NCBI GenBank assembly: GCA_964631235.1
Contig: CAZVZX010000011.1
Coordinates: forward strand, 62,001 to 126,000
Source of the DNA: JARKPK01 sp964631235
Lineage (GTDB): Bacteria > Planctomycetota > Planctomycetia > Pirellulales > Thermoguttaceae
Length of the DNA: 64,000 bases
Reading direction: 5' to 3'
Shown here: one piece after another, positions 55,011 through 63,483 of the stretch
How positions within the stretch are numbered: position 1 is the stretch's first letter
Layout: each line of letters starts with the position of its first letter
Translations under genes and position numbers: made by a program
Notes under the pieces: model-generated
Databases searched by the model: none
What the model was told of the DNA's origin: nothing
The model's input: only the letters and a program-made list of their open reading frames with translations

Positions 55011-56744
55011 ATGAACGGACAACCGAAGGGACCGTTTTATGTGGTGCTGTTCCTGGTAATCGCCGGGCTGGTGGCCTTCGCGCTCTATCGGGCCGACATC
55101 TTCGCGCCGAAGGCGCAACGGCCCGGCGGGGCGATCGATCCGGGGCAGTTGGGCCAACATGCCGAATCGGCCGACGATGCCGCGCCGGTTACCACGGTCA
55201 AAGAATACGCCTTCCGCCCCGCGGAACGCTTGCCCGAGATCAAGGAAACCTCGGCCTACAAGCCGCTGACCGACGGCACAGTCCGCTTTGCCCTGAACGT
55301 TTGGGCGGGCTGGGCGCCGATCGTTCTGGCCAATGACGGCTTCAAGGCGGAGAAGGAGTGGACCACCCCGACCGGCAAGAAGTTTAAAGTCGAGCTGGTG
55401 CTCATCGACGATCCGGCGGCCATGCTGGCCGCCTATCAGGCCGGCGAAGTGCATATCGGCTGGGGTACGCTCGACATGGTGCCGCTGTTCGTCGATACGA
55501 TGGTCGATCGCCAGGGCCGGCCGAAGGATCCCCGCGTCATGCCGCGCATCTTCCAGCAGGTGGATTGGTCGAACGGCGGCGACGGGATCGTCGTCCGCGA
55601 GTCGATCCGCACGGTGGCCGACCTGCGCGGCAAAAAGCTGGTGCTGGCCCAGAACTCGCCTTCGCAGTATTTCGCCCTGAACATGCTCGTGGCCGGCGGC
55701 GTGCAGCCGGCCGATGTGGAGATGATCTATACCAACACGGCCTTCGAAGCGGCCGCCGCCTTCAACGCCGACAAGTCGTTGGCCGGGGCGGTTTCGTGGG
55801 CGCCCGACATCTACAACCTCGCCAAGGTCAAAGGCAATCGCATGTTGGTCACGACTCAGACGGCCAACAAGCTGATTGCCGACGTGTGGTTCGCCCGCGC
55901 CGATTTCGCCCAAGATCATCCCGATATCTGCGAGGCGCTGGTCCGCGGCATCTTCGACGCCATGGAAGATCTGAAGAAGCCTGACCGCAAAGAGCGGGCC
56001 GCCCAATTGCTGGCCGCCGGCTACAGCATCCCCGCCGATGAGGCGATGGCCATGTTCGGCGACATGCACAACACGAACTGGGCCGAGAATTACCAATTCT
56101 TCCTCAACCAGAACAACCCGACGAACTTCGAACGCATTTGGCGGCAATCGTACTATCTCTATCGGCAGATCGGCACCATTCAGAACGCGCCGGTCAGCTT
56201 CGACAAAGTGATGGACTTCTCGCTGATCCAGAAGCTGGGCAAGGAAGAAAAATACGCTTCGCAGCGCGACGAGTATCAGGTGACGTTGGCCCCGAAGACC
56301 GTCGGCGAGATTCGCGCCGAATCGCCCGAGATTCTCACCAACACGGTGGTCATCCACTTCTATCCGAACGATTGGGATGTGTATAAGAAGGTCGTCCGTG
56401 AGATCGACGGCAAGAAGGTGGAAATGCCCTACGACCCCAATGCAAAGAGCGTGCTGCAAGGCGTGGCGGAACTGGTGGGCAAGTTCGGGGCGGCGCGGGT
56501 GATCATCGAAGGCCACACCGACGCTTCGATGCGCGGCCAAGTGCCCGAGGCGCTGGTCAAAGAGCTTTCGCTGAATCGCGCCCAGGCCGTCCGCGAGGCG
56601 TTGGTCCGCGAGTATAAACTCGACCCCACGCGGTTGATGGTTGATGGCATGGGCTGGGACCGGCCGGCCGATCCGAAGAACCCGTTCAACCATGCGAAGA
56701 ACCGCCGCGTCGAGGTGAAGGTCTATCCGGCGGAGGTGGAATAG
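55011..56744 (+). CDS. Membrane-anchored substrate-binding protein fused to an OmpA-like peptidoglycan-binding domain
   Basis: A 577-residue protein with one N-terminal membrane anchor (about 8-26) and a periplasmic remainder. Residues about 85-390 form an NMT1/SsuA-type periplasmic binding domain: RFALNVWAGWAPIVLANDGF, LVLIDDPAAMLAAYQAGEVHIGWG and SLAGAVSWAPDIYNL. The C-terminal region (about 430-577) is OmpA-like, with ARVIIEGHTDASMRG, LSLNRAQAVREALV and NHAKNRRVEVKVYP; the Asp and Arg that hold diaminopimelate are present. NCBI uses the name phosphate ABC transporter substrate-binding/OmpA family protein for such fusions. Permease and ATPase genes follow. Ligand identity is not known. AGGAG lies eight bases before the ATG. 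Confidence 0.9.
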   Translation: MNGQPKGPFYVVLFLVIAGLVAFALYRADIFAPKAQRPGGAIDPGQLGQHAESADDAAPVTTVKEYAFRPAERLPEIKETSAYKPLTDGTVRFALNVWAGWAPIVLANDGFKAEKEWTTPTGKKFKVELVLIDDPAAMLAAYQAGEVHIGWGTLDMVPLFVDTMVDRQGRPKDPRVMPRIFQQVDWSNGGDGIVVRESIRTVADLRGKKLVLAQNSPSQYFALNMLVAGGVQPADVEMIYTNTAFEAAAAFNADKSLAGAVSWAPDIYNLAKVKGNRMLVTTQTANKLIADVWFARADFAQDHPDICEALVRGIFDAMEDLKKPDRKERAAQLLAAGYSIPADEAMAMFGDMHNTNWAENYQFFLNQNNPTNFERIWRQSYYLYRQIGTIQNAPVSFDKVMDFSLIQKLGKEEKYASQRDEYQVTLAPKTVGEIRAESPEILTNTVVIHFYPNDWDVYKKVVREIDGKKVEMPYDPNAKSVLQGVAELVGKFGAARVIIEGHTDASMRGQVPEALVKELSLNRAQAVREALVREYKLDPTRLMVDGMGWDRPADPKNPFNHAKNRRVEVKVYPAEVE

Positions 56745-56971
56745 CGCGCCGGCGGCGTTGCCGCTCTTGGCGCCGGCGCTGCCGTTGGCCCGGCTGTCGG
56801 CGCGGGGGGCGATTGCTGCGGCGCCGGGGCGGTTGCTGCGGCGCCGCGAGATTCGGCCCCGCTTTTCGCCTCACGGAAGCGAAAAATCGCTCGGACGAAC
56901 GATCTGTGGGTCGCGATGTTTCGGCCGGACCCGGCTTCCGCAAAGCAACACTGCATCGCATTTCATTGACG

Positions 56972-58075
56972 ATGACGAATCCTCATCCCTCGCAAAACGA
57001 CGCGACCTCGTCCGCTGCCTCGCCCGCACAGCCCGAACGAGCTGCGGCGGAATCGGCCGACGTGATCGTGCGCCGAACGAAGCAGCCGGTTCGTCCGTTT
57101 CGCGGCTTGCGCAGCGAAATCTCCACAGGCGCAACATTGCTTCTGGGCATTTGCGGCCTGCTGGGGGTGTTAGCCGTTTGGTGGCTGCTCACCCGGGGCG
57201 AAACTCCCGAACAGCGATGGCTCAGCCCGACGCTTCTGCCCAGCCCGGCCGAAACGTTTGCCGACTTCCCGCGGCTCTGGTTTGAAGAAGAGTTGACCCG
57301 CAACGCGGCCGTCAGCTTGCGGCGGGTGGTGTTGGGGTTCGGACTGGCGGCGCTGATCGGCGTGCCGCTGGGCATTCTTTGCGGCTGCTTCCGATCGCTC
57401 GGCGCGCTGCTGGCGCCGCTGTTGATCGTCGGGCGCAATATCCCGGTTGCGGCACTGATCCCGTTGACCTTCTTCTGGTTCGGCATCGGCGAACAGCAGA
57501 AGATGATGTTCATCTTCATCGCCTCGGTGGCGTTCGTCGTGATCGACAGCGCCAACGCCGTCGGCGAAATCAGCGGCCGCTACATCGACACCGCCTACAC
57601 GCTCGGCGCGAGCCGTCGGCAGATCATCACCAAGGTCATTGTGCCGTTGGCCATGCCGAGCATCTTCAATTCGCTGCGACTGCTCTTCGGCATCGCGTTC
57701 GGATACATCATGCTGGCCGAGCTGGTTCGTTTGGGCTCCGAGGCGGGCGGGCTGGGCTTTATCATCAACGCGGCACAGCGCCGTGGGATGCGAACCTACA
57801 TCTTGCTGGTTCTGATGATTATTCCGCTGATCGCCTTGGCCGTCGATCGGCTGCTTTATTGGATCCAGCGGCAGCTCTTCCCCTACTATTACGGCAGCGA
57901 GGGATGGCTGCACCGCGCGCTGGTGCTGGTGCTGCGCGGCTGCGAAGACATTGCGGCGACCTTCCGCCGCCCGGCGACGCCGCCCGCGGCTCTCTCCGGT
58001 TCCCCGTCGGCCGACCAAACGCGCACACCCAACGCCGACGCCGCTGCTCCGCCATCGAACAAGAAGAACCCATGA
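56972..58075 (+). CDS. ABC transporter permease, taurine/nitrate (SsuC/TauC) type
   Basis: A 367-residue inner-membrane protein with about six helices of the BPD transport fold. Diagnostic segments are AAVSLRRVVLGFGLAALIGVPLGILCG in pieces, the EAA-type loop DTAYTLGASRRQIITKVIVPLAMPSIFNSLRL near 205-235, and LGFIINAAQRRGM. About 50 polar residues precede the first helix and a Pro/Ala tail follows the last. The stop overlaps the ATPase start by four bases. The start at MTNPHPSQN has no strong Shine-Dalgarno. It forms the membrane channel for whatever the upstream OmpA-fused binding protein delivers. Confidence 0.92.
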   Translation: MTNPHPSQNDATSSAASPAQPERAAAESADVIVRRTKQPVRPFRGLRSEISTGATLLLGICGLLGVLAVWWLLTRGETPEQRWLSPTLLPSPAETFADFPRLWFEEELTRNAAVSLRRVVLGFGLAALIGVPLGILCGCFRSLGALLAPLLIVGRNIPVAALIPLTFFWFGIGEQQKMMFIFIASVAFVVIDSANAVGEISGRYIDTAYTLGASRRQIITKVIVPLAMPSIFNSLRLLFGIAFGYIMLAELVRLGSEAGGLGFIINAAQRRGMRTYILLVLMIIPLIALAVDRLLYWIQRQLFPYYYGSEGWLHRALVLVLRGCEDIAATFRRPATPPAALSGSPSADQTRTPNADAAAPPSNKKNP

Positions 58076-58992
58076 CGCGCGAAATCGCACACGATCCGCC
58101 GCCCAAGTCCACCGCCGCGATCGGCATGGGACGCATTGTCGATCGCAGCGAAACGGCGGCCGAGGCGGCCCTGCCCTGCGTGGTCGAGTTCCGCAATGTG
58201 AGCAAAACGTACAACGCCGGCCGGCGAAACGCCTTCACCGCCATCGAGAACATCAACTTCCGTGTTCGCGATTTGCCCGGCCACGGCGAGCTGGTCTGCG
58301 TGTTGGGGCCCAGCGGCTGCGGCAAGAGCACCATTTTGCGTTTGATCGCCGGACTGCCGCCGCAACACCCGCCGACGACCGGCGAGGTGCTCGTCGGCGG
58401 TGCTCCGGTGCTGCGGCCCGGGGCCGATCGCGGCATGGTCTTTCAAGACTACACCAGCTTCGATCATCGCACCGTGTTGGAGAACATCACCTTCGGGCTG
58501 GAGTGCATGGGGGTCGATCGCCGTCGCCGCCACCAGCTCGGCTACGAGTGGATCGAGCATGTCGGGCTCGACCCGAAGCACGACGCCCTGAAGTACCCGC
58601 ACGAGCTTTCCGGCGGGATGCGGCAACGAGTGGCCATCGCCCGCAGCCTGATCCTCCGCCCGCGGATCATCCTCATGGACGAGCCGTTCGGGGCCCTCGA
58701 CCCGCAAACGCGGATGAACATGCAGGATTTGCTGCTGAGCCTGTGGCGCGAATCGGAAGCGACGATTTTCTTCGTCACCCATTCGATCGAGGAAGCGGTG
58801 TTTCTGGCCGACCGGATTTACATTATGAGCAAAGCCCCCGGCACGATCTTGCGCGAGTTGTGGGTCGAGCCTTCCGATCGCCCGGCGCGGCACATGCAGG
58901 GCGATCCGCGATTCTTGGAAACGGTCAACTACGTCCGCGACCTGATCACGCAGTTGGAGCTCGAAGGACGAATTGCCGAGGGAACGACCTGA
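58072..58992 (+). CDS. ABC transporter ATP-binding protein, taurine/nitrate type
   Basis: A 306-residue ATPase of the SsuB/TauB type. It has Walker A GPSGCGKST (79-87), the signature LSGGM (179-183), Walker B IILMDEP (199-205) and the H-loop VTHSIEEAVF. The first 35 residues are extra relative to SsuB. The D-loop GALD is intact. It overlaps the permease gene by four bases (ATGA), indicating coupled translation. It powers the transporter assembled from the two upstream products. Confidence 0.95.
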   Translation: MTREIAHDPPPKSTAAIGMGRIVDRSETAAEAALPCVVEFRNVSKTYNAGRRNAFTAIENINFRVRDLPGHGELVCVLGPSGCGKSTILRLIAGLPPQHPPTTGEVLVGGAPVLRPGADRGMVFQDYTSFDHRTVLENITFGLECMGVDRRRRHQLGYEWIEHVGLDPKHDALKYPHELSGGMRQRVAIARSLILRPRIILMDEPFGALDPQTRMNMQDLLLSLWRESEATIFFVTHSIEEAVFLADRIYIMSKAPGTILRELWVEPSDRPARHMQGDPRFLETVNYVRDLITQLELEGRIAEGTT

Positions 58993-59239
58993 GGTGCTTC
59001 GCCCAAAGTGGTTGTTCGGTTAGTATAAGGAAGACGGAGCCGCCGGCGGCAACGGCGGCCGCTGCCGGAATGGACGATCGTGCGATCGGCTGCGGGGGGC
59101 GCGTTCCGCGCAAAGAAGGTTGCAGAGGCGACCGGCGCCAGCGGGGCGCCGGCATGTCGAACGCCGGCGGTCGCCCGCTGATTTGGTCTTAGGATCAATA
59201 GCCTCAGGTCGAAGACATTCATCGAAGTTTGGGCGAGCA

Positions 59240-60103
59240 GTGAACTACTTCGAGTATCTGAAAACGGCGTTTCTCACGCGGTGGAACCTGCTCTTCGTCG
59301 GCGCGGCCGCGGCGTTGGGATTGATCAGCGGTCGGCCCGATGTGGTGTGGCCCCTGGCGATTGCCGCCGAGGTAGGCTATTTGGGCTTGCTGGCGTCGCA
59401 TCCGAGGTTTCAACAGGCGGTCGATGCCCAGCGTGCCGGAGCGATTCGCGCGCAGACCAAACAGACGAATCAAGCCACGCTGGAACGCATCATGCGGATG
59501 CTGCCCAAGCACGCGCTCGAGCGCTTCGCGGCGTTGCGCACCCGATGCCTGGAACTGAGGCAACTGGCCCTGGAAATGCGCGGCCCGATCGACTCGATAG
59601 GAGAGCATCCGTTCGAACAGGCCCAAACCGAAAGCCTTGATCGCTTGCTGTGGGTGTTTCTGCGGTTGCTCTTCACGCAACATGCGCTGAACCGGTTTCT
59701 TCACAAGACCAGCGTGCAAGAGATCGAGCAGGATATCGCCCGCATCGAAAAACGAATCAAACAGCTCGAGGGCGACGATCCGCAGAAGCTCCGGCTGCGC
59801 CGCACGCTGGAAGACAACTTGGCCGCCAGTCGCGAGCGGTTGGCCAACGTGCAGAAAGCGCAAGACAATTTGCAACTGATCGAGCTGCAAATCGAACAGG
59901 TGGAAAACCGAATTCGCGCGGTCAGCGAACTAGCCGTCAACCGCCACGAGCCGGAGTTCATCACCTCTCAGGTCGAGTTCGTCGCCGACAGCATGAAGCA
60001 AACCGAAGAAACGCTCAACGAGTTGCGCTTCGCCACTGGGCTCGATCTGGCTGAAGAAGCGCCGCCGCTGCTCCGCCCCCTGTCGGCCAAGGTGATCCAG
60101 TAG
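59240..60103 (+). CDS. Two-TM membrane protein with a long coiled coil, last gene of the PspA cluster
   Basis: A 287-residue protein not assigned to a named family. It begins with two adjacent membrane helices (about 13-50, LLFVGAAAALGLIS and VVWPLAIAAEVGYLGLLA) joined by a tight turn. The rest is cytoplasmic and helical: LERFAALRTRCLELRQLALEM, TSVQEIEQDIARIEKRIKQLEGDD and DNLQLIELQIEQVENRI form a long coiled coil. The GTG at 59240 was chosen because the membrane hairpin follows; upstream in-frame codons are Arg-rich and unlikely. It starts about 250 bases after the ATPase gene, same direction. A role as membrane tether for PspA is an attractive guess only. Confidence 0.78.
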   Translation: MNYFEYLKTAFLTRWNLLFVGAAAALGLISGRPDVVWPLAIAAEVGYLGLLASHPRFQQAVDAQRAGAIRAQTKQTNQATLERIMRMLPKHALERFAALRTRCLELRQLALEMRGPIDSIGEHPFEQAQTESLDRLLWVFLRLLFTQHALNRFLHKTSVQEIEQDIARIEKRIKQLEGDDPQKLRLRRTLEDNLAASRERLANVQKAQDNLQLIELQIEQVENRIRAVSELAVNRHEPEFITSQVEFVADSMKQTEETLNELRFATGLDLAEEAPPLLRPLSAKVIQ

Positions 60104-60184
60104 CCGGGACGGTTGCATCGCGGGCGGAGTCTCATCGGACGGACGCGGCAGGCGCTGTTCCTCCCGGCGTTTCGCCCGGAAAAC

Positions 60185-60219
60185 GGGTCTTTCGGGGTGA
60201 TGCCCCGGCCGAAGAGGCC
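60185..60219 (+). terminator. Hairpin after the PspA cluster, possible terminator
   Basis: GGGG and CCCC close a short TGAT/TG loop with TCTT pairing AAGA outside, about 80 bases after the stop of the last cluster gene and upstream of the next promoter. It lacks a T-tract. Similar to 41738-41787. Confidence 0.4.
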
Positions 60220-60245
60220 GTGGTTCAGTCGCCCTTCCTTGTTGA

Positions 60246-60275
60246 TTGACCCGATTCGTTCGCGCGGCGTAGAAT
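60246..60275 (+). promoter_or_regulatory. Sigma70-type promoter of the secreted-protein gene at 60386
   Basis: TTGACC, an 18-base spacer and TAGAAT, with a second TACAAT ten bases later. A leader of roughly 100 bases is predicted. Confidence 0.55.
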
Positions 60276-60385
60276 AGGCGTACAATAGGAGTCGGAAGGG
60301 CGGAGCACGCGCACCGCACGGGTTGCGCTGTCCGCGGCCGAGCACGGTGGCAAGGCACCGTGCGTTGGGCAGAGGAGGACGAGCG

Positions 60386-61381
60386 ATGTCGGCGCTATCG
60401 GTTCGACATGCCGCGTCGGTGGCGGCCGCGGTTTGGTTCGCGCTGACGGTCGCGGCGGCGCATGCCCAACAAGTTACCGTTGGGGCACCAACGCACACGA
60501 TCAACCACAGCTTCTTCGAGGGCATCGGCACAAGTTGGGGAATCCGCGGCAACGGGTTCAACTTTCAGTTCGGCGGCCCGCAGATCCCGCTGCCCCCGGC
60601 CGGGCGGCCCGACCTGGGCGCCGGGCTGACCGGCGGGTTGGCCTGGATCGGTCCGTCGGCCACCACGCACTTGAACTTTCATGCCCTGCAAGGTGCGCGC
60701 AGCAGTGTGATTTCGCAAACGCCATCGGTCACCTTGCCCAACGGCGGAACGGCCTACATCGGCGACGCTTCGATGTCGCCGTTCGTCATCAGCGTCATTC
60801 CGGTTGTTGGTGGTTTTGCACCAATGAGTTTCATGGGCCCCGAGCCGATCGCCCCGTTGCCGGTCAATCCGTGGGCGTCGGTGGCGTCGGCGGCCGATGC
60901 CGAGCGATGGGCCGCCTGGCAACGCATTGCCGCCGAGCGCGCCGCGCGTCAAGACCGCACCGAGTCGCCCGCCCCGCCTGCGGCCGAGGTGAACGCGCGC
61001 GCGGCCATCGGCACGGCGTTGCCCGAGCGGTTGCGATCGTCGGATGCGCCGCCGGCGGCCGAATCGTCGCCGAGCAATGGCGGGCCGCGGGCGGTGGAAA
61101 GCGGCGTTGGGGCGAATCGTCTGGGTGACAATGAATCGATCAGTTCGGCCGAGTTGGCGGTGCCGTCGGTGGCCGAGGCCGCCCGCCTGCGCGACCTCGA
61201 ACGGCAGGCCCGCCAGCGTGAGTTGTCGGCGGCCTTTCTCCGCGGCGAACAAGCGCGGGCCGAGGGAAAACACGGCGCGGCCCGCGTCTATTATCAGATG
61301 GTCGCCGCGAAGGCCGAAGGCGACTTGAAGAAAGCGGCCGAGCAGCGGCTTGCCGAATTGTCGCAGGCTCGTCAGCCGTAG
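60386..61381 (+). CDS. Secreted protein of unknown function with a helical C-terminus
   Basis: A 331-residue exported protein with a signal peptide (about 1-27, ending AAAHAQ). The first half is Gly/Pro-rich and beta-like: HTINHSFFEGIGTSWGIRGNGF, FNFQFGGPQIPLPPAGRPDLG, GLTGGLAWIGPSATTHLNFHA in parts. The second half is helical and charged (RLRDLERQARQRELSAAFLRGEQARAEGKHGAARVYYQM in pieces), with a TPR-like final segment. This layout is seen in many planctomycete exported proteins without a known role. GGAGG ten bases before the ATG and the promoter at 60246 support the start. Confidence 0.75.
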   Translation: MSALSVRHAASVAAAVWFALTVAAAHAQQVTVGAPTHTINHSFFEGIGTSWGIRGNGFNFQFGGPQIPLPPAGRPDLGAGLTGGLAWIGPSATTHLNFHALQGARSSVISQTPSVTLPNGGTAYIGDASMSPFVISVIPVVGGFAPMSFMGPEPIAPLPVNPWASVASAADAERWAAWQRIAAERAARQDRTESPAPPAAEVNARAAIGTALPERLRSSDAPPAAESSPSNGGPRAVESGVGANRLGDNESISSAELAVPSVAEAARLRDLERQARQRELSAAFLRGEQARAEGKHGAARVYYQMVAAKAEGDLKKAAEQRLAELSQARQP

Positions 61382-61625
61382 TCTCTTTTCTGCAACGAGG
61401 CCCGGCCCGGTTTGGCAACGGCCCCCGCCTGACTCCGCACCGGGGCATACGGCTTGCGCAGCGCAACGAGCGGTTTTCTCCGCGAAGAAAGAGACCGTTT
61501 CAAACCGGGCGCATTGCAACGCCGCAAAGGGGCCTCTCTCCGTCGAGCACCGTCGCCATTACACGTTCGGTTGCAGAAGCGCCATCGCTCGCAGCCCGGC
61601 GGCTCTCTGATAATCAGCCGGTCAA

Positions 61626-62990
61626 TCAGAACTGCCGAGGCCGACTCCATTCGAGAATCGTTTGTCTCGGCTGTTCGTAGGGTTGCGGGCGCGTCAGTTC
61701 GACGGACTGGGCGGGCGGGCCGAACGACTCGGCGGTCGAGGCCGAAGTTGGCGGCGGGATTCGTCCGGCGGCGATGTCGGCGTAGTAGTTGCCCGAGGGC
61801 GACGAGTGATTGCCGGCCGCAACGGCCACCGCTGCCGAAGGGGCGTTACCAGAAGGCGCAACTGCCGGCTGTGCAGAGGCGGGCCATCCGCCCGAGGCCG
61901 GGGCGGAGACCATTGCCGCAAGCGGCGGTCGCGGATCGTCGTCGGCGGGTTCCCAACCGCCGGAGATGGGATGCGGCGGAGCAACGCGAACCGGGACGGC
62001 CGCAACCGCGTCGGCACCCGGCCCATTCCAAACCTTGCCGGTCGCCGGCGGTGCCGAGGCCGCACCGGCCCAGCCGCCGGCCGCCGGTGTTTGGCCCGTG
62101 GCGGCCGCCAATTCGATCGGACCGGCCGGGGCCGGGTGATTCGGTGCCCGTTTCAGCGGCGGCGAACCCTCGCGCACCCAGGCGAGCCACTGGTTCTGGA
62201 GTTCGCCCAAGGTCCGCGTGCCGTAATGGCGTTCGACCGCGGCGGGCCAGTTCTCGGTTTTCATTCCTTCACCGACGAACTCGATGAACTTCCGCCGGCC
62301 GCCGAGTTCGATCAGGTATTCGGCTACAGAATGGCCCTGAGCGTAAAGCGGCAGGATGTCGGTGGGATACTCCCGCATGGCAAACATTCGGCTAAAGGCG
62401 ATGCCGCGGCCGGAATGGAGGAACTGATAGAGCATCTGCCGGTGTTTGTGCCGTTCGACGGCCGATTCGACGCTGGTGGCGGCGCCCTCGTCGGCCCAGC
62501 GCGGCACGGGCCGGCGGAAATGACTCGCGAGAATCATGTGCGTGATTTCGTGCGGCAGCACCGAATCGAGCAATCGCTCGGCTGAGCCCTGAATGTTCAT
62601 CCGCCAGCCGAACACATCGCCGCGATCGAAAACGAAACTGGTGGCCCCGCCCGCGCCGAGATTCGGGCCCACTTGGACCGTCATCGGGCATGGGGTTCGC
62701 CAGTCGGGCAGTTCGCGACCGAGCCATTGCAGGGCCAACTCGCGGCGGTAGTACTCGGCCGCCTCGGCCATTTGCGCAGCGAAACGGGGATCGGCCGTTT
62801 CGACGATGAAGTTGCGGGTGCGGTGCTTGGCGCCCATCGAGGCTGCCGCCAAGAGGCAGACCCCAAGGGCAAGGGGCAACCTCGCGAACAACGGCCGAGG
62901 GAATCGGCCGCAACCAGAGTGCGCGGCGACGCCGCGGCGCAGACCACCGTCGCCCGCCTCGAAGGCGGCGACCGCGTTTCGAGCATCCAT
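61626..62990 (-). CDS. Membrane-anchored DUF1570-like gluzincin metallopeptidase
   Basis: A 454-residue protein. One hydrophobic segment near 37-52 acts as a late signal or anchor. The peptidase part (about 55-290) has the zinc motif HEITH at 147-151 and WADEG about 15 residues later, whose Glu (E168) fits the third ligand of the gluzincin clan, as in peptidase-MA-like proteins. The remaining 160 residues are a low-complexity Ala/Pro/Gly tail containing three similar (A/S)GGW units, likely disordered. GAGG six bases before the ATG supports the start. It faces away from xylB; no partner is apparent. Substrate unknown. Confidence 0.82.
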   Translation of the reverse strand: MDARNAVAAFEAGDGGLRRGVAAHSGCGRFPRPLFARLPLALGVCLLAAASMGAKHRTRNFIVETADPRFAAQMAEAAEYYRRELALQWLGRELPDWRTPCPMTVQVGPNLGAGGATSFVFDRGDVFGWRMNIQGSAERLLDSVLPHEITHMILASHFRRPVPRWADEGAATSVESAVERHKHRQMLYQFLHSGRGIAFSRMFAMREYPTDILPLYAQGHSVAEYLIELGGRRKFIEFVGEGMKTENWPAAVERHYGTRTLGELQNQWLAWVREGSPPLKRAPNHPAPAGPIELAAATGQTPAAGGWAGAASAPPATGKVWNGPGADAVAAVPVRVAPPHPISGGWEPADDDPRPPLAAMVSAPASGGWPASAQPAVAPSGNAPSAAVAVAAGNHSSPSGNYYADIAAGRIPPPTSASTAESFGPPAQSVELTRPQPYEQPRQTILEWSRPRQF

Positions 62991-63483
62991 GCTCCACCTC
63001 AGAAAGGGGTTGCTTCCATGCAACGGCGTTCGAATCGCTCTCCACCATTGCGAGAGCGGCCGCAAACGCGGCGAAGCGGAGCGGCCGAGCGCGGTTTGCA
63101 TTCGCTCGCGCCGCTTTCCATTGCCTGCGGCTTCCTCACGGCTGCCCCAACTTAGCAGATGCCCAAGAAACGTCCAAACCCAATTTTTCTCCCGGGAATT
63201 GGGGCACATGGCCCCGACCTACTGTTCGCCTGATCACATAGCCGAGTTGCGGCGGGCGATGAGAAAAGGTTGGGGCAGTGCCGGCGCCGCCGGACCAGTT
63301 GCGGCTGTCGATCGCCGGGGAAAGCGCGGCAGGGATGGAAGCGCCCTGCCCGGGCGTTGCCGCCCCTACGCACGGCGTTTATAACAAGACGAAGTTTGGT
63401 GTTCGGCACACCGGCGGGCGGAGTACGCCGCCAGAAGATATTGATCGTATCGGCAGAACAGACAACGGTTTCGAGGGGTTGCC
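62991..63483. other. Intergenic region between the metallopeptidase gene and xylB
   Basis: 493 bases between divergent genes. No gene recognised; a few GCGGCCG-rich stretches resemble the repeat families but do not align clearly. Confidence 0.45.
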
